DNA of 64,000 bases from JAALLB01 sp964502215 (lineage in GTDB: Bacteria; Pseudomonadota; Alphaproteobacteria; Rhizobiales; Rhizobiaceae), in NCBI GenBank assembly GCA_964502215.1, contig CAZCUN010000011.1, positions 4,274 through 68,273 on the forward strand, read 5' to 3'. Within the stretch, counting starts at the first letter, position 1, and every line of letters starts with the position of its first letter. Below are positions 42,397 to 51,075 of this stretch, piece after piece. The translations under genes were made by a program, and so were the position numbers. The notes under the pieces were generated by a model that worked only from the letters and a program-made list of their open reading frames with translations, ran no database searches and had not been told where the DNA came from.

Positions 42397-43958
42397 GAAT
42401 CTCTCTTATGCTCAACCGAATTATTTTTATTTGCGTTATGATGCCTTGATGAAGAACGATGATTTTTTTTAGAGCGTGATGAAACATTATCTAAATTCAT
42501 CATCTCAGCCAATAGTCCCTCGCGAAGTCCGCGATCAGCAACTCTTAGTCTTTTTGTAGGCCACGTTAGCCGAATAGCGTTAAGAATTGCACAGCCAGCC
42601 AAAACAAGATCAGCCCGTTCTGAGCCTATGCAGGGGTTTCTTGAACGCTCCTCATAAGACATCGAAAGTAACTTGTTTATGACCGTATCAATTTCTGAAT
42701 CCTTGAGCCAAATTCCATCAACGCGTTTTCTGTCATATCTTTGCAACTCCAGATGAATACCTGCTAGAGTTGTAACTGTACCAGAAGTGCCCAATAGATG
42801 AACACGGCCATGGGAAAAAGCAGTTTTCAAAGCTTCCTTACCTTCAAAAGCATCAATATGCACCATCACATCACGAACCATGGCATCAAAAAGCTTGCGC
42901 GAAACATTTTGCCCACCAAAGCGCTCAGCAAGCGTCACAACTCCCATAGGCAATGATGTCCAAGCAACAATACGCTCCGAAATCTTTTTCTTTTTAGCGC
43001 CAATATTATTGACCAGAATAAGCTCAGAAGACCCACCTCCAATATCAAACAATACTGCACCATCAGATTTGCGATCCATTAATGACCCACATCCCTCTGT
43101 TGCAAGCCTCGCCTCTGTTTCACGTGTTACTATCTCAAGATCAAGGCCACTTTCTTCTTTAACACGCTTGAGAAAAGCCTCCCCGTTCGTTGCTTGTCGA
43201 CAAGCTTCAGTTGCAATTAATCTTTGCCGCTTAATTTTGCGATTACCAAGTTTAGTTGCGCAAATTTTAAGCGCTTCAACAGAACGATCCATTGCCTCTT
43301 GGCTTAACTTTCCAGTCTGACTCAACCCCTCGCCTAAACGAACAATTTTTGAAAATCCATCGACAACACGAAAGCCACCCTTATCTTGAGGAACAGCAAT
43401 TAACAACCGACAATTATTTGTGCCCAAATCTAGTGCTGCATAAGTTGCGCCATAACGACCACGCCGCGGATTATTTCGATTAGACTTCGAATAATAATTA
43501 TTAGGCTTTTTATCTAGCTTGCCATTCGCAACAGCTGCGGCGCCAACTTCAGGATCAAACACAGCATCAGGCGTTGGTTGCGGAGCAGATCGCAAATTTC
43601 GCATTGTATCGTAGCGATTATTTTTTGCCTTGCGATAAGGATAGCGGCCACGACGCTTTTCATTGCGCTTACTATCATTGCTGATTGCGCTAGAGTCTTC
43701 GCCAGCTTGTTTGCTGTCATCGCTAAAATTAGCTTGGCTTGGATTCCCAGCCAATAGATCGGAGCCATCCTTATTTCTATTCGAAGGCGCAATACTGCCT
43801 TCATTAGAAACTTCAGGCAGCTTTTTGTTATTAGTCGCGACACCATCAACGTTAGCAATATTTGCACTTCGCGCTGGGTCAGCAGACTTTCTTTTTCGCC
43901 ACCGTCTCGGGCTTGGCCCCTTCCCTTTTGGCTTATCGCCACTGGAAAGATTGCTCAC
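42393..43958 (-). CDS. Ppx/GppA family phosphatase with long N-terminal extension
   Basis: A 521-residue protein whose last 350 residues are an exopolyphosphatase/guanosine pentaphosphatase domain: YAALDLGTNNCRLLIA (phosphate 1), FDIGGGSSELILV (phosphate 2) and the LLGTSGTVTTLAGIH adenosine-type motif. It probably acts on polyphosphate or pppGpp. The first 160 residues are a low-complexity, charged, Asn- and Ser-rich extension with many Arg residues (RNEKRRGRYPYRKAKNNR), perhaps for RNA or ribosome binding. The start is GTG 43958 with an AGGA ribosome site. Coupling with rlmE is typical in this class. Confidence 0.88.
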   Translation of the reverse strand: MSNLSSGDKPKGKGPSPRRWRKRKSADPARSANIANVDGVATNNKKLPEVSNEGSIAPSNRNKDGSDLLAGNPSQANFSDDSKQAGEDSSAISNDSKRNEKRRGRYPYRKAKNNRYDTMRNLRSAPQPTPDAVFDPEVGAAAVANGKLDKKPNNYYSKSNRNNPRRGRYGATYAALDLGTNNCRLLIAVPQDKGGFRVVDGFSKIVRLGEGLSQTGKLSQEAMDRSVEALKICATKLGNRKIKRQRLIATEACRQATNGEAFLKRVKEESGLDLEIVTRETEARLATEGCGSLMDRKSDGAVLFDIGGGSSELILVNNIGAKKKKISERIVAWTSLPMGVVTLAERFGGQNVSRKLFDAMVRDVMVHIDAFEGKEALKTAFSHGRVHLLGTSGTVTTLAGIHLELQRYDRKRVDGIWLKDSEIDTVINKLLSMSYEERSRNPCIGSERADLVLAGCAILNAIRLTWPTKRLRVADRGLREGLLAEMMNLDNVSSRSKKNHRSSSRHHNANKNNSVEHKRDS

Positions 43959-44068
43959 ACCGAATATCCTTTTAGTCAGACAATAAAAGTCTGATCAATA
44001 TTTTCTGTTGCTGACAGCCTATCATCGACATGCAAATCCACCAAGCAGAAATATTGAAGTGAAAAAGT

Positions 44069-44881
44069 TTAGCCAAGCATTTTTCTAATTGCTGTTAAAT
44101 CAGATAATTCAAAATCTTCTGTTTGAATTAGAATAGTATCTTTCTCAGCAAAAATAATTCCGTAGGAAGACGGCTCATTGACTTCAACACTGGTATTTAA
44201 AACATCAAAGATCATTGGCATTTGTCCAACCGTACTTTTGAAGACAGAAAACGGAATACCTCTATGGCTACCAGAAATAGTTCTATGAACATGACCATAA
44301 ACAATATGCTTTAAATTTCCATATTGGGTTGCAACATCAAAAAAACCCTCGCCATCAATCAATTGGATAATATCCATCCCAGCAAAACCTGTATCGTGCG
44401 CTGGGTGATGCATAAAGATAAGACAATTATTATCTTTTGCTGTTTTCAATTGCTCGTCCAGCCAAGACAGTCTTTTTTCACAAAGAAGCCCTTTGTGCGA
44501 AAATGGATAATCATATGGTGGGCCGTTTAACGTATCCAGCAAGATTAATCGAGTATCAGAAAAATCTACAGTTTGCTGAATGAAACCATTTTGATCCTGC
44601 TCACTGTCAGCAAAGACAGATAAAAAATTAGCTCGGTTATCATGGTTACCTAACAAAAGTTTGTAAGGAACTTTTAAATCAACCAATCGGTGTTTTAGCA
44701 TTTCATAAGATTGCACATCCCCTTTATCCGTTAGGTCGCCACAGAAAATCACCAAATCTGCATCGCTATTAAACTCATTCACATGTGCAATGCCTTTTGC
44801 CAATTGCAGGTCAGGGTCAAGCTTTCCCTCTGCAACAAAAGGTTCCATGTGCGTATCCGTAAAGACAATTATTTTTGGCAT
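44069..44881 (-). CDS. metallophosphoesterase (CpdA-like phosphodiesterase)
   Basis: A roughly 270-residue calcineurin-like phosphoesterase with a complete metal-binding set: VFTDTHMEP, VIFCGDLTDKG, LLGNHDNR, MHHPAHDT and VYGHVHR. The pattern with HxxT at the first motif and the GNHD spacing fits the class III cyclic nucleotide phosphodiesterases (CpdA). The start is ATG 44881; a TTG at 44893 would add four residues. It follows zur by 26 bases on the same strand and may be part of the zinc operon, which would be unusual. The substrate is not proven. Confidence 0.83.
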   Translation of the reverse strand: MPKIIVFTDTHMEPFVAEGKLDPDLQLAKGIAHVNEFNSDADLVIFCGDLTDKGDVQSYEMLKHRLVDLKVPYKLLLGNHDNRANFLSVFADSEQDQNGFIQQTVDFSDTRLILLDTLNGPPYDYPFSHKGLLCEKRLSWLDEQLKTAKDNNCLIFMHHPAHDTGFAGMDIIQLIDGEGFFDVATQYGNLKHIVYGHVHRTISGSHRGIPFSVFKSTVGQMPMIFDVLNTSVEVNEPSSYGIIFAEKDTILIQTEDFELSDLTAIRKMLG

Positions 44882-44907
44882 AAGTTTACCCAATTAAAGT
44901 TAGACAC

Positions 44908-45309
44908 TTAAGCGCAGTTCTTGCAGAGACCATGTAACTCAACAGTTGAATGTTTAAGTGCAAAGTTTTCAGCAATCGCAAGCTTATCCAGATGATGGCT
45001 TAAACGCGTATCCCCTAATTCAGAAACACTTTCACAAACTTCACAAATCATAAAAGCGGCAGGCTCATTTGTTGTGCATTCATCATGACTACACGCAACA
45101 AATGCATTTAGGCTTTCAAGCTTATGAACCAACCCAAACTCAACCAGCTTATCAAGCGCACGATAAACCTGTAACGGAGCGCGAAACCCAACATCGCGTA
45201 ATAAATCAAGAATGCTATAAGCACTCAAAGGTGCAGCCGCAGAAATTAGCGCATCAAGAACAAGTTTCTGATTTTTCTTTAAAGTCGGGTTATGCGAATG
45301 CGCAGTCAT
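44908..45309 (-). CDS. zur: zinc uptake regulator Zur (Fur family)
   Basis: A 133-residue Fur-family repressor. The winged-helix part reads GFRAPLQVYRALDKLVEFGLVHKLE, in which the recognition helix is evident, and the dimerisation part contains the structural Cys4 zinc site (ICEVCESV and LHGLCKNC) and HDECT. Its place at the end of znuC-znuB and the dyad between znuC and znuA support the zinc assignment over iron or manganese. When loaded with zinc it would repress the znu genes and, because it lies in the operon, itself. Confidence 0.92.
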   Translation of the reverse strand: MTAHSHNPTLKKNQKLVLDALISAAAPLSAYSILDLLRDVGFRAPLQVYRALDKLVEFGLVHKLESLNAFVACSHDECTTNEPAAFMICEVCESVSELGDTRLSHHLDKLAIAENFALKHSTVELHGLCKNCA

Positions 45310-45324
45310 TATAGATACTCCGAA

Positions 45325-46137
45325 TCAGTCTTTATTTCTATTTTGCTTGAATATTTTACCAAAAGGCAGAAGTGTCAAAACAAAAACTACTAACGCCATC
45401 ACAACAATAGATGGCCCTGATGGTGTATCCCATCGCAGGGATGCAAACAAACCGCCAAATACAGAAATCACACCTATAATTGCAGCCAACACAGCCATTT
45501 GCTCAGGCGATGATGAAATCCGTCGCCCTGTAGCAGCGGGAATAATAAGCAACGCTGTTATTAATAACACACCGACTACCTTCATTGAAATTGCAATTAC
45601 CAAAGCCATCAAAAGCATGAAAATAACATTTACGAGATCTGGATTAATACCTTCAGCACGCGCAATCTCTTCATTGACAGTTGCTGCAAAAAGTTGCCGC
45701 CAAATCAAAATGAGAACACCTAGAATAAGCGTCCCTCCAATCCAAACAACGAGCATATCTGTTTTAGAAACCGAAAGAATATCACCAAAAAGAAGTGCTG
45801 ATAAATCAACCCTCACCCAGGTCATAAAAGCAATAGCGACAAGCCCAAGCGCTAATGCAGAGTGAGATAACAAACCTAAAAGCGCATCAGAAGCCAGTCC
45901 GCCACTTTTTTGCAAATAAAGTAACAGCATAGAAATCAAGATCGCAACTAAGAAGACAGACGCAATGATATTGGTTTCAAAAAAAAGCGCTAACGAAACG
46001 CCCAACACAGCAGAATGTGCCAGCGTATCACCGTAATAGGAAAGCCTACGCCAAACTACAAAACACCCAAGCGGCCCTGCAACGAGCGCAACACCAATAC
46101 CAGCAACAAGTGCACGAACAAAAAAATCATCAAACAT
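45325..46137 (-). CDS. znuB: zinc ABC transporter permease ZnuB
   Basis: A roughly 270-residue inner-membrane permease of the manganese/zinc ABC family (ABC-3), with about eight to nine hydrophobic helices. Landmarks include PLGCFVVWRRLSYYGDTLAHSAVLG near the N-terminus and KVVGVLLITALLIIPAATGR. The frame is open to 46275, but ATG 46137 (MFDDFFVRAL) gives the family length and overlaps the end of znuC by eight bases, in keeping with coupling. It sits between znuC and zur. Confidence 0.92.
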   Translation of the reverse strand: MFDDFFVRALVAGIGVALVAGPLGCFVVWRRLSYYGDTLAHSAVLGVSLALFFETNIIASVFLVAILISMLLLYLQKSGGLASDALLGLLSHSALALGLVAIAFMTWVRVDLSALLFGDILSVSKTDMLVVWIGGTLILGVLILIWRQLFAATVNEEIARAEGINPDLVNVIFMLLMALVIAISMKVVGVLLITALLIIPAATGRRISSSPEQMAVLAAIIGVISVFGGLFASLRWDTPSGPSIVVMALVVFVLTLLPFGKIFKQNRNKD

Positions 46138-46954
46138 CAGATTTTCCCTTTTCAGCACTGTTATCATGATGATGCCCATCCTCTGGATGGCAATGTTCAG
46201 TAATAGAGCCATCTGCATGTAACACATTGCCGTCCGGCAAATGCTGATGGTCATGCGCATGCGTATAAACAGCAAGTGTACCTACGGCACGTTCACCAAA
46301 CAAATGCTTATATTCATTTGTCTCTGCAACGACACCTGGCGTACCTTGGCAACAAATATGACCGTTCAAACAAATAACTCTATCCGTCGCAGCCATCACA
46401 ATATGCAAATCATGTGAAATCAAAAGGATACTACATTGCAACTCATCACGAATTTCTTTGATCAATTCATACATTGAAATTTCACCAGAAAAATCGACAC
46501 CTTGCGCAGGCTCATCAAGCACCAACAAGTTCGGCTTACGTGCAATGGCACGTGCAAGCAAAACACGTTGCAATTCCCCTCCGGAGAGATTTCTTATTTG
46601 GTCATGCTTTAAATGAGCTACAGAAGTACAATCAAGGTTTTCATCAATTTCAACTTCAGTCAAATTAGCCGTAATCGACATAAACCGCTCAACACTTAAA
46701 GGAAGTGTCCAATCTATTTCAATTTTTTGAGGCACATAGCCAATTCGCAAATTGGGGTGCACTTCCCTACTGCCTTCATTCGGCTTCAAAACATTTAAAA
46801 CTATTTTCGCAGTTGTTGATTTGCCTGAGCCATTAGGGCCAACAAGTGTAACAATTTCAGCAGGTGCAATTGATAAATCCAACCCACGAACAAGCCAGCG
46901 TCCATTGCGGCAAATACCAGCGTTCTGTAATTTGACCAGTGAAGCGTCTTTCAA
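46130..46954 (-). CDS. znuC: zinc ABC transporter ATPase ZnuC
   Basis: The ATP-binding subunit of the zinc importer. Walker A is LVGPNGSGKSTTAKIVL, the signature LSGGELQRVLLARAI, and Walker B LLVLDEPAQGVDFSG, with the H-loop in LLISHDLHIV. The C-terminal 50 residues hold many His residues (HAHDHQHLPDG and HCHPEDGHHHD), a feature of many ZnuC proteins that may buffer zinc. No ATG lies near the expected start; TTG 46954 has an AGAAAG ribosome site, while TTG 46996 would give a slightly longer protein. The promoter region is shared with divergent znuA. Confidence 0.9.
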   Translation of the reverse strand: MKDASLVKLQNAGICRNGRWLVRGLDLSIAPAEIVTLVGPNGSGKSTTAKIVLNVLKPNEGSREVHPNLRIGYVPQKIEIDWTLPLSVERFMSITANLTEVEIDENLDCTSVAHLKHDQIRNLSGGELQRVLLARAIARKPNLLVLDEPAQGVDFSGEISMYELIKEIRDELQCSILLISHDLHIVMAATDRVICLNGHICCQGTPGVVAETNEYKHLFGERAVGTLAVYTHAHDHQHLPDGNVLHADGSITEHCHPEDGHHHDNSAEKGKSDV

Positions 46955-47011
46955 AATAAATAACTTTCTAAATCTTATAACCTTGCAAATGCGCAAAAAA
47001 TATTTTATGTG

Positions 47012-47032
47012 AAATGTAATAACATAACATTT
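47012..47032. promoter_or_regulatory. Zur-box-like dyad between znuC and znuA
   Basis: AAATGTAATAACATAACATTT is an imperfect palindrome whose outer arms AAATGT and ACATTT are perfectly symmetric. It lies 15 bases before the znuA ATG and within the divergent control region, and resembles known alphaproteobacterial Zur sites (AAATGTTATA-type arms). Confidence 0.75.
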
Positions 47033-47046
47033 TTAGGTGTCCACTC

Positions 47047-48081
47047 ATGCTTCGTACTTTTCTTACTATATTATTTATAAATCTTTTAACAGTTGCAGCA
47101 CATTCATCCCCAAAAGTTGTTGTAACCATTAAACCAATCCACTCATTGGTAGCGGGCGTCATGGCTGATGTCGGTGAGCCAAAGCTATTAATAGATGGCT
47201 TTACTTCTCCACATGATTTTAATTTAAAACCTTCGCAAGCAAAAAGCCTTCAAGAATCTGATTTGATAATTTGGATTGGCGAAGGATTGGAAACACGGAT
47301 TACAAAATCCATTGAAAACCTTAGTAACAAAATCAAAGTTTTGGAACTTCTCGATATAAAATCAATCAAAACATACGAATTTAGAGAAGAAGATGAACAT
47401 CACGACGATCACGCTAAACATGAAGAGGGCGAAGATCACGACGACCACGCTAAACATGAAGAAGGCGAAGATCACGACGACCACGCTAAACATGAAGAAG
47501 GCGAAGATCACGACAACCATGCTAAACATGAAGAAGATGACAGCCATGCTGGACACGACCATGGCGGACAAGACCCGCATCTATGGCTGGACACAACAAA
47601 CGCAATTACAATAACGAATACAATTGCAAAATCACTTGCTGAAATTGATCCTGAAAACAAAGATAAGTACGCAGCAAACGCTAAAGCTATTATTCAAAAT
47701 CTACAAACTCTTACAAATGACATTCAGAAGAAGACAGCAAATATTTCTAAGCAGCATTATGTTGTCTTTCATGATGCTTACCAATATTTTGAAAAACAAT
47801 TCGGCATGTCAAAACCATTAGCACTCACAATTAACCCAGAAGTGCCATTGGGTGCTGCAAGAATAAAAGAAATTAAGGCTGAGCTAATTGAAGAGAACAT
47901 TTCATGCCTTTTCAATGAGCCACAATTTTCTCCGAAAGCTCTTAAAGTCATAGCAGAAAATTCTGACGCAACTATTTCTACTCTAGACCCTCTAGGCGGC
48001 ACAATTGATAGCGGAAGCACTCATTATTTTCAGATGATGCAGGCAATGGCTGATAGTTTTAGCGGATGTCTTTCGAAATAA
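47047..48081 (+). CDS. znuA: zinc ABC transporter substrate-binding protein ZnuA
   Basis: A 344-residue periplasmic zinc-binding protein with signal peptide. Zinc ligands expected in the family are seen as KPIHSLVAGVM, FTSPHDFNLKPS, the HYVVFHDAYQYFEKQF helix, and the C-terminal Asp/Glu region STLDPLGG. Between residues 115 and 180 there is a His- and acid-rich loop built from four 12-residue repeats (HDDHAKHEEGED), encoded by 36-base tandem units at 47401-47544. Such loops are typical of ZnuA and are thought to capture zinc. It has an AGGTG ribosome site and is divergent from znuC-znuB-zur. Confidence 0.93.
   Translation: MLRTFLTILFINLLTVAAHSSPKVVVTIKPIHSLVAGVMADVGEPKLLIDGFTSPHDFNLKPSQAKSLQESDLIIWIGEGLETRITKSIENLSNKIKVLELLDIKSIKTYEFREEDEHHDDHAKHEEGEDHDDHAKHEEGEDHDDHAKHEEGEDHDNHAKHEEDDSHAGHDHGGQDPHLWLDTTNAITITNTIAKSLAEIDPENKDKYAANAKAIIQNLQTLTNDIQKKTANISKQHYVVFHDAYQYFEKQFGMSKPLALTINPEVPLGAARIKEIKAELIEENISCLFNEPQFSPKALKVIAENSDATISTLDPLGGTIDSGSTHYFQMMQAMADSFSGCLSK
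47401..47544 (+). repeat. four 36-bp tandem repeats inside znuA
   Basis: Units at 47401-47436, 47437-47472, 47473-47508 and 47509-47544. Units two and three are identical, unit one differs at two third-codon positions, and unit four has diverged. They encode the His-rich loop of ZnuA, so copy number may vary among strains. Confidence 0.9.
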
Positions 48082-48193
48082 AGAACTTTTGATTTGCAAT
48101 ATTTATTGTGACTTGTGCCACTCTAAATATTGCATCCCATCTAAAATCCTTGCATGTCTTATCTTATTCATCATTTGATTGAGGTTTAAACGC

Positions 48194-48844
48194 ATGGCAG
48201 ATTTTCCAACAGACCTAATGGACGGGTATTTTAATTTTCGTTCTGGTAATTTTTTGGAAGAAAAGAAACGATATGAAGCTTTAGCAGAAGCGGGGCAAAA
48301 GCCTAAGACAATGGTTATTGCGTGTTGTGATAGCCGTTCAGCGCCTGAGACTATTTTCAACGCTCACCCTGGCGAAATGTTTGTCGTACGTAACGTTGCA
48401 AACCTAGTGCCACCCTATGGCCCAGACGATGGTTTTCATTCGACTTCTGCAGCACTCGAATTTGCAGTGCAAGCACTAAAGGTTGAGAATATAATTGTGA
48501 TGGGGCATGGACGTTGTGGCGGCATTGCAGCAGCACTCAACACAGAAATGGAACCTTTGTCACCAGGCGATTTCATAGGCAAGTGGCTAGAGCTTTTGCG
48601 CCCCTCTGCAAAAGCTTTTGGCAATAATGACTTAATGACACAAGCAGAGCGCCAAACCGCAATGGAACATATTTCCATCAGGCATTCTATTGAAAACCTA
48701 AGAACATTCCCTTGCGTATCCATCCTTGAAGGCAAAGGTAGGCTTACTTTGCACGGTGCGTGGTTTGATATTTCCTTAGGCGAATTATGGACGATGGACT
48801 CAGATTCGGGTGATTTTACACGTGCGCCAGAATTAAAAAGTTAA
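48194..48844 (+). CDS. beta-class carbonic anhydrase
   Basis: A 216-residue carbonic anhydrase that interconverts CO2 and bicarbonate. The zinc ligands are visible in VIACCDSRSAPE (Cys and the Asp-Arg dyad) and MGHGRCGGI (His and Cys), with VRNVANLVPP between them. The start is ATG 48194, with GAGG at 48181-48184; the frame also opens at TTG 48179. It is a cytoplasmic enzyme with no signal peptide. It stands alone between znuA and the branched-chain amino acid transporter. Confidence 0.93.
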   Translation: MADFPTDLMDGYFNFRSGNFLEEKKRYEALAEAGQKPKTMVIACCDSRSAPETIFNAHPGEMFVVRNVANLVPPYGPDDGFHSTSAALEFAVQALKVENIIVMGHGRCGGIAAALNTEMEPLSPGDFIGKWLELLRPSAKAFGNNDLMTQAERQTAMEHISIRHSIENLRTFPCVSILEGKGRLTLHGAWFDISLGELWTMDSDSGDFTRAPELKS

Positions 48845-49003
48845 TAATCGCGCCTTTTTATACTCTTAAGGTCGATTGACTTCATGAAAACCTTTACAAT
48901 AAGGTAATGTAAATTCTGGAAGTGGCTATTATACCTCGTCCAAAAACCTGACAAAAGATCAGGCGAATTTTTAAATTTAAAGTAACTTCCTGGGAGGGAA
49001 CCA

Positions 49004-50185
49004 ATGAAAAAACTTATTATGGCTCTTGCGGCCACTACAATCATGTCATCAACAGCTTTTGCAGAAGACATTAAAATCGGCACAATTCTTGGCTATACAG
49101 GCCCAATTGAATCGCTAACAGGCCCAATGGCTGACAGCGCTGAAATGGCAATGAAAGAAGTAACTGATTCAGGCAAGCTTCTAGGCGGTTCAACAGTGAC
49201 ATCTATTCGTGGTGATTCTACTTGTGTAGACAGTGCAGCTGCAACTGCTGCTGCAGAACGTCTTGTAACTGGCGACAAAGTAAACGCAATCATGGGTGCT
49301 GACTGTTCAGGTGTAACAGGCGCTATCCTACAAAACGTTGCGCGCGCAAATGGCGTTGTCATGATCTCACCATCGGCTACATCCCCTGCACTATCAACAG
49401 CAGAAGATGACGGCTTGTTCTTCCGTACTGCACCATCTGATGCACGTCAGGGCGCTGTGATTACAGACATCCTTGGTGACAAAGGCATTAAGTCTGTTGC
49501 TATCACTTACACAAACAACGACTACGGCAAGGGTTTGGCTGAAGCAATTCAGAAAAACTACGTTGCTGCTGGTGGTAAAGTAACAATCTCTGCTGCACAC
49601 GAAGATGGCAAAGGCGACTACTCTGCTGAAGTTGGTGCATTGGCACAAGCGGGCGGTGAAGTTCTCATCGTTGCTGGTTATCTTGACCAAGGCGGTAAAG
49701 GCGTAATCCAAGCTTCACTAGACTCAGGTGCATTTGATACATTCGTTCTACCAGATGGTATGATCGGTGACTCACTACCTGTTGCAATCGGTGACGCACT
49801 TAACGGTTCATTCGGTACTGTTCCAGGTACAGACAGCAAGGGCGCAGAAGTTTTTGACGCAATGGCAAAAGAAAAAGGCATCAAGACAGACGCTTTCTCA
49901 GCTGAATCATATGACGCTGCTGCACTTATCATGCTTGCAATGCAGGCTGCCAAGTCTTCAAAATCTGCGGATTTCAAAGACAAAGTCATGGATGTTGCAA
50001 ATGCACCAGGCGAAAAAATCCTTCCAGGTGAACTTGGTAAGGCGCTTGAAATGCTAGCAGCTGGTAAAGAGATCGATTATGTAGGCGCAACAGCAGTTGA
50101 GCTTATTGGTGCTGGCGAAAGTGCTGGTAACTACCGCGAGATCCTTGTTAAAGATCAGAAAAACACAACAGCTAAATTCCGCTAA
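49004..50185 (+). CDS. branched-chain amino acid-type ABC transporter substrate-binding protein
   Basis: A 393-residue periplasmic binding protein of the LivJ family with a signal peptide cleaved after AFAED-type sequence (SSTAFA). The first lobe begins IKIGTILGYTGPIESLTGPMADSAEMA and contains VISPSATSPALS-like ligand loop (MISPSATSPALS), and the other lobe includes VAITYTNNDYGKGLAEAI. The ribosome site GGGAGGG is very strong, and a stem-loop with T-run (50203-50229) separates the gene from the rest of the operon, fitting its need for high expression. Amino acid, amide or urea ligands are possible. Confidence 0.88.
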   Translation: MKKLIMALAATTIMSSTAFAEDIKIGTILGYTGPIESLTGPMADSAEMAMKEVTDSGKLLGGSTVTSIRGDSTCVDSAAATAAAERLVTGDKVNAIMGADCSGVTGAILQNVARANGVVMISPSATSPALSTAEDDGLFFRTAPSDARQGAVITDILGDKGIKSVAITYTNNDYGKGLAEAIQKNYVAAGGKVTISAAHEDGKGDYSAEVGALAQAGGEVLIVAGYLDQGGKGVIQASLDSGAFDTFVLPDGMIGDSLPVAIGDALNGSFGTVPGTDSKGAEVFDAMAKEKGIKTDAFSAESYDAAALIMLAMQAAKSSKSADFKDKVMDVANAPGEKILPGELGKALEMLAAGKEIDYVGATAVELIGAGESAGNYREILVKDQKNTTAKFR

Positions 50186-50202
50186 GGTTTTTATCAAATT
50201 AG

Positions 50203-50230
50203 AACGGCTCAGAAATTCTGAGCCGTTTTA
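50203..50230 (+). terminator. terminator after the binding-protein gene
   Basis: AACGGCTCAG (50203-50212) and CTGAGCCGTT (50218-50227) form a perfect ten-base-pair stem with a five-base loop, followed by TTTT overlapping the arm. It probably lowers expression of the downstream transporter genes relative to the binding protein. Confidence 0.85.
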
Positions 50231-50252
50231 ATATATTGGGGGATAGGCTGAC

Positions 50253-51035
50253 ATGATTGTCGTTGAAGACGTTCACAAGCACTTTGGTGGCATTCGCGCA
50301 GTTGATGGCGCTTCACTTACAATCAAAACAGGTTCAATCACAGGCTTGATCGGCCCTAATGGTGCTGGCAAGACAACACTGTTTAATGTAATTGCTGGCC
50401 TCCACAAACCCACATCAGGTCGCGTACTCCTAGATGGTGAAGATATTACAGGCCTCACTCCGCATGAGTTATTTGCGCAAGGCTTATTACGCACCTTTCA
50501 AATCGCTCATGAATTTTCAACGCTGACAGTGCGTGAAAACCTCATGATGGTTCCTGACAAGCAATCAGGTGAAAGCCTCATTAGTACTTGGACAAACCCT
50601 AGAAAAGTACGCGAAGAAGAAGAAGCCATTCGCGCAAAAGCAAATGAAGTTATAGAATTTTTAGAAATCCCTCAGGTAGCAGACGAGTTCGCGGGCAATC
50701 TTTCTGGTGGTCAGAAAAAACTGCTTGAGCTTGGTCGCACCATGATGGTCGATGCCAAAATCGTCTTCTTGGATGAAGTGGGTGCTGGCGTTAATCGCAC
50801 ACTGCTTAACACAATTGGCGACGCAATCCTGCGCTTAAACCAAGAGCGCGGCTATACTTTTTGTATGATTGAACACGACATGGAATTCATCTCTCGTCTC
50901 TGCGATCCGGTTATTTGTATGGCTGAAGGTAAAGTGCTTGCACAAGGCACAGCCGAAGAAGTTAAAAACAACGAAGAAGTCATCGAGGCTTATCTTGGCA
51001 CGGGTTTAAAAAACAAGCCAAAGGAAAACGCATGA
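50253..51035 (+). CDS. livG: branched-chain amino acid-type ABC transporter ATPase (LivG)
   Basis: A 260-residue ATPase with Walker A LIGPNGAGKTTLFNVIAGL, signature NLSGGQKKLLELGR, Walker B IVFLDEVGAGVNRTLL and H-loop CMIEHDMEFI. The C-terminal AYLGTG is the typical end of LivG proteins. It is the second gene in the operon and drives import with LivF. In Walker B the Glu after Asp is followed by VGAGV rather than the more common PMAGL, a usual variant in this family. Confidence 0.9.
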   Translation: MIVVEDVHKHFGGIRAVDGASLTIKTGSITGLIGPNGAGKTTLFNVIAGLHKPTSGRVLLDGEDITGLTPHELFAQGLLRTFQIAHEFSTLTVRENLMMVPDKQSGESLISTWTNPRKVREEEEAIRAKANEVIEFLEIPQVADEFAGNLSGGQKKLLELGRTMMVDAKIVFLDEVGAGVNRTLLNTIGDAILRLNQERGYTFCMIEHDMEFISRLCDPVICMAEGKVLAQGTAEEVKNNEEVIEAYLGTGLKNKPKENA

Positions 51036-51075
51036 CAAGAGGCGAAGAGCGCCTTGGCGCGATAGGGATCTAAAA

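Noticed and set aside
47362..47580. A hydrophobic open frame on the minus strand opposite the ZnuA repeats (Val/Phe/Met-rich repeats)
   Set aside because: It is the antisense reading of the tandem His-rich repeats and lacks start signals.
48947..48970. A CCTGA-N7-TCAGG hairpin with T-run before the branched-chain binding protein gene
   Set aside because: The stem has only five base pairs; too weak to call a terminator or riboswitch.
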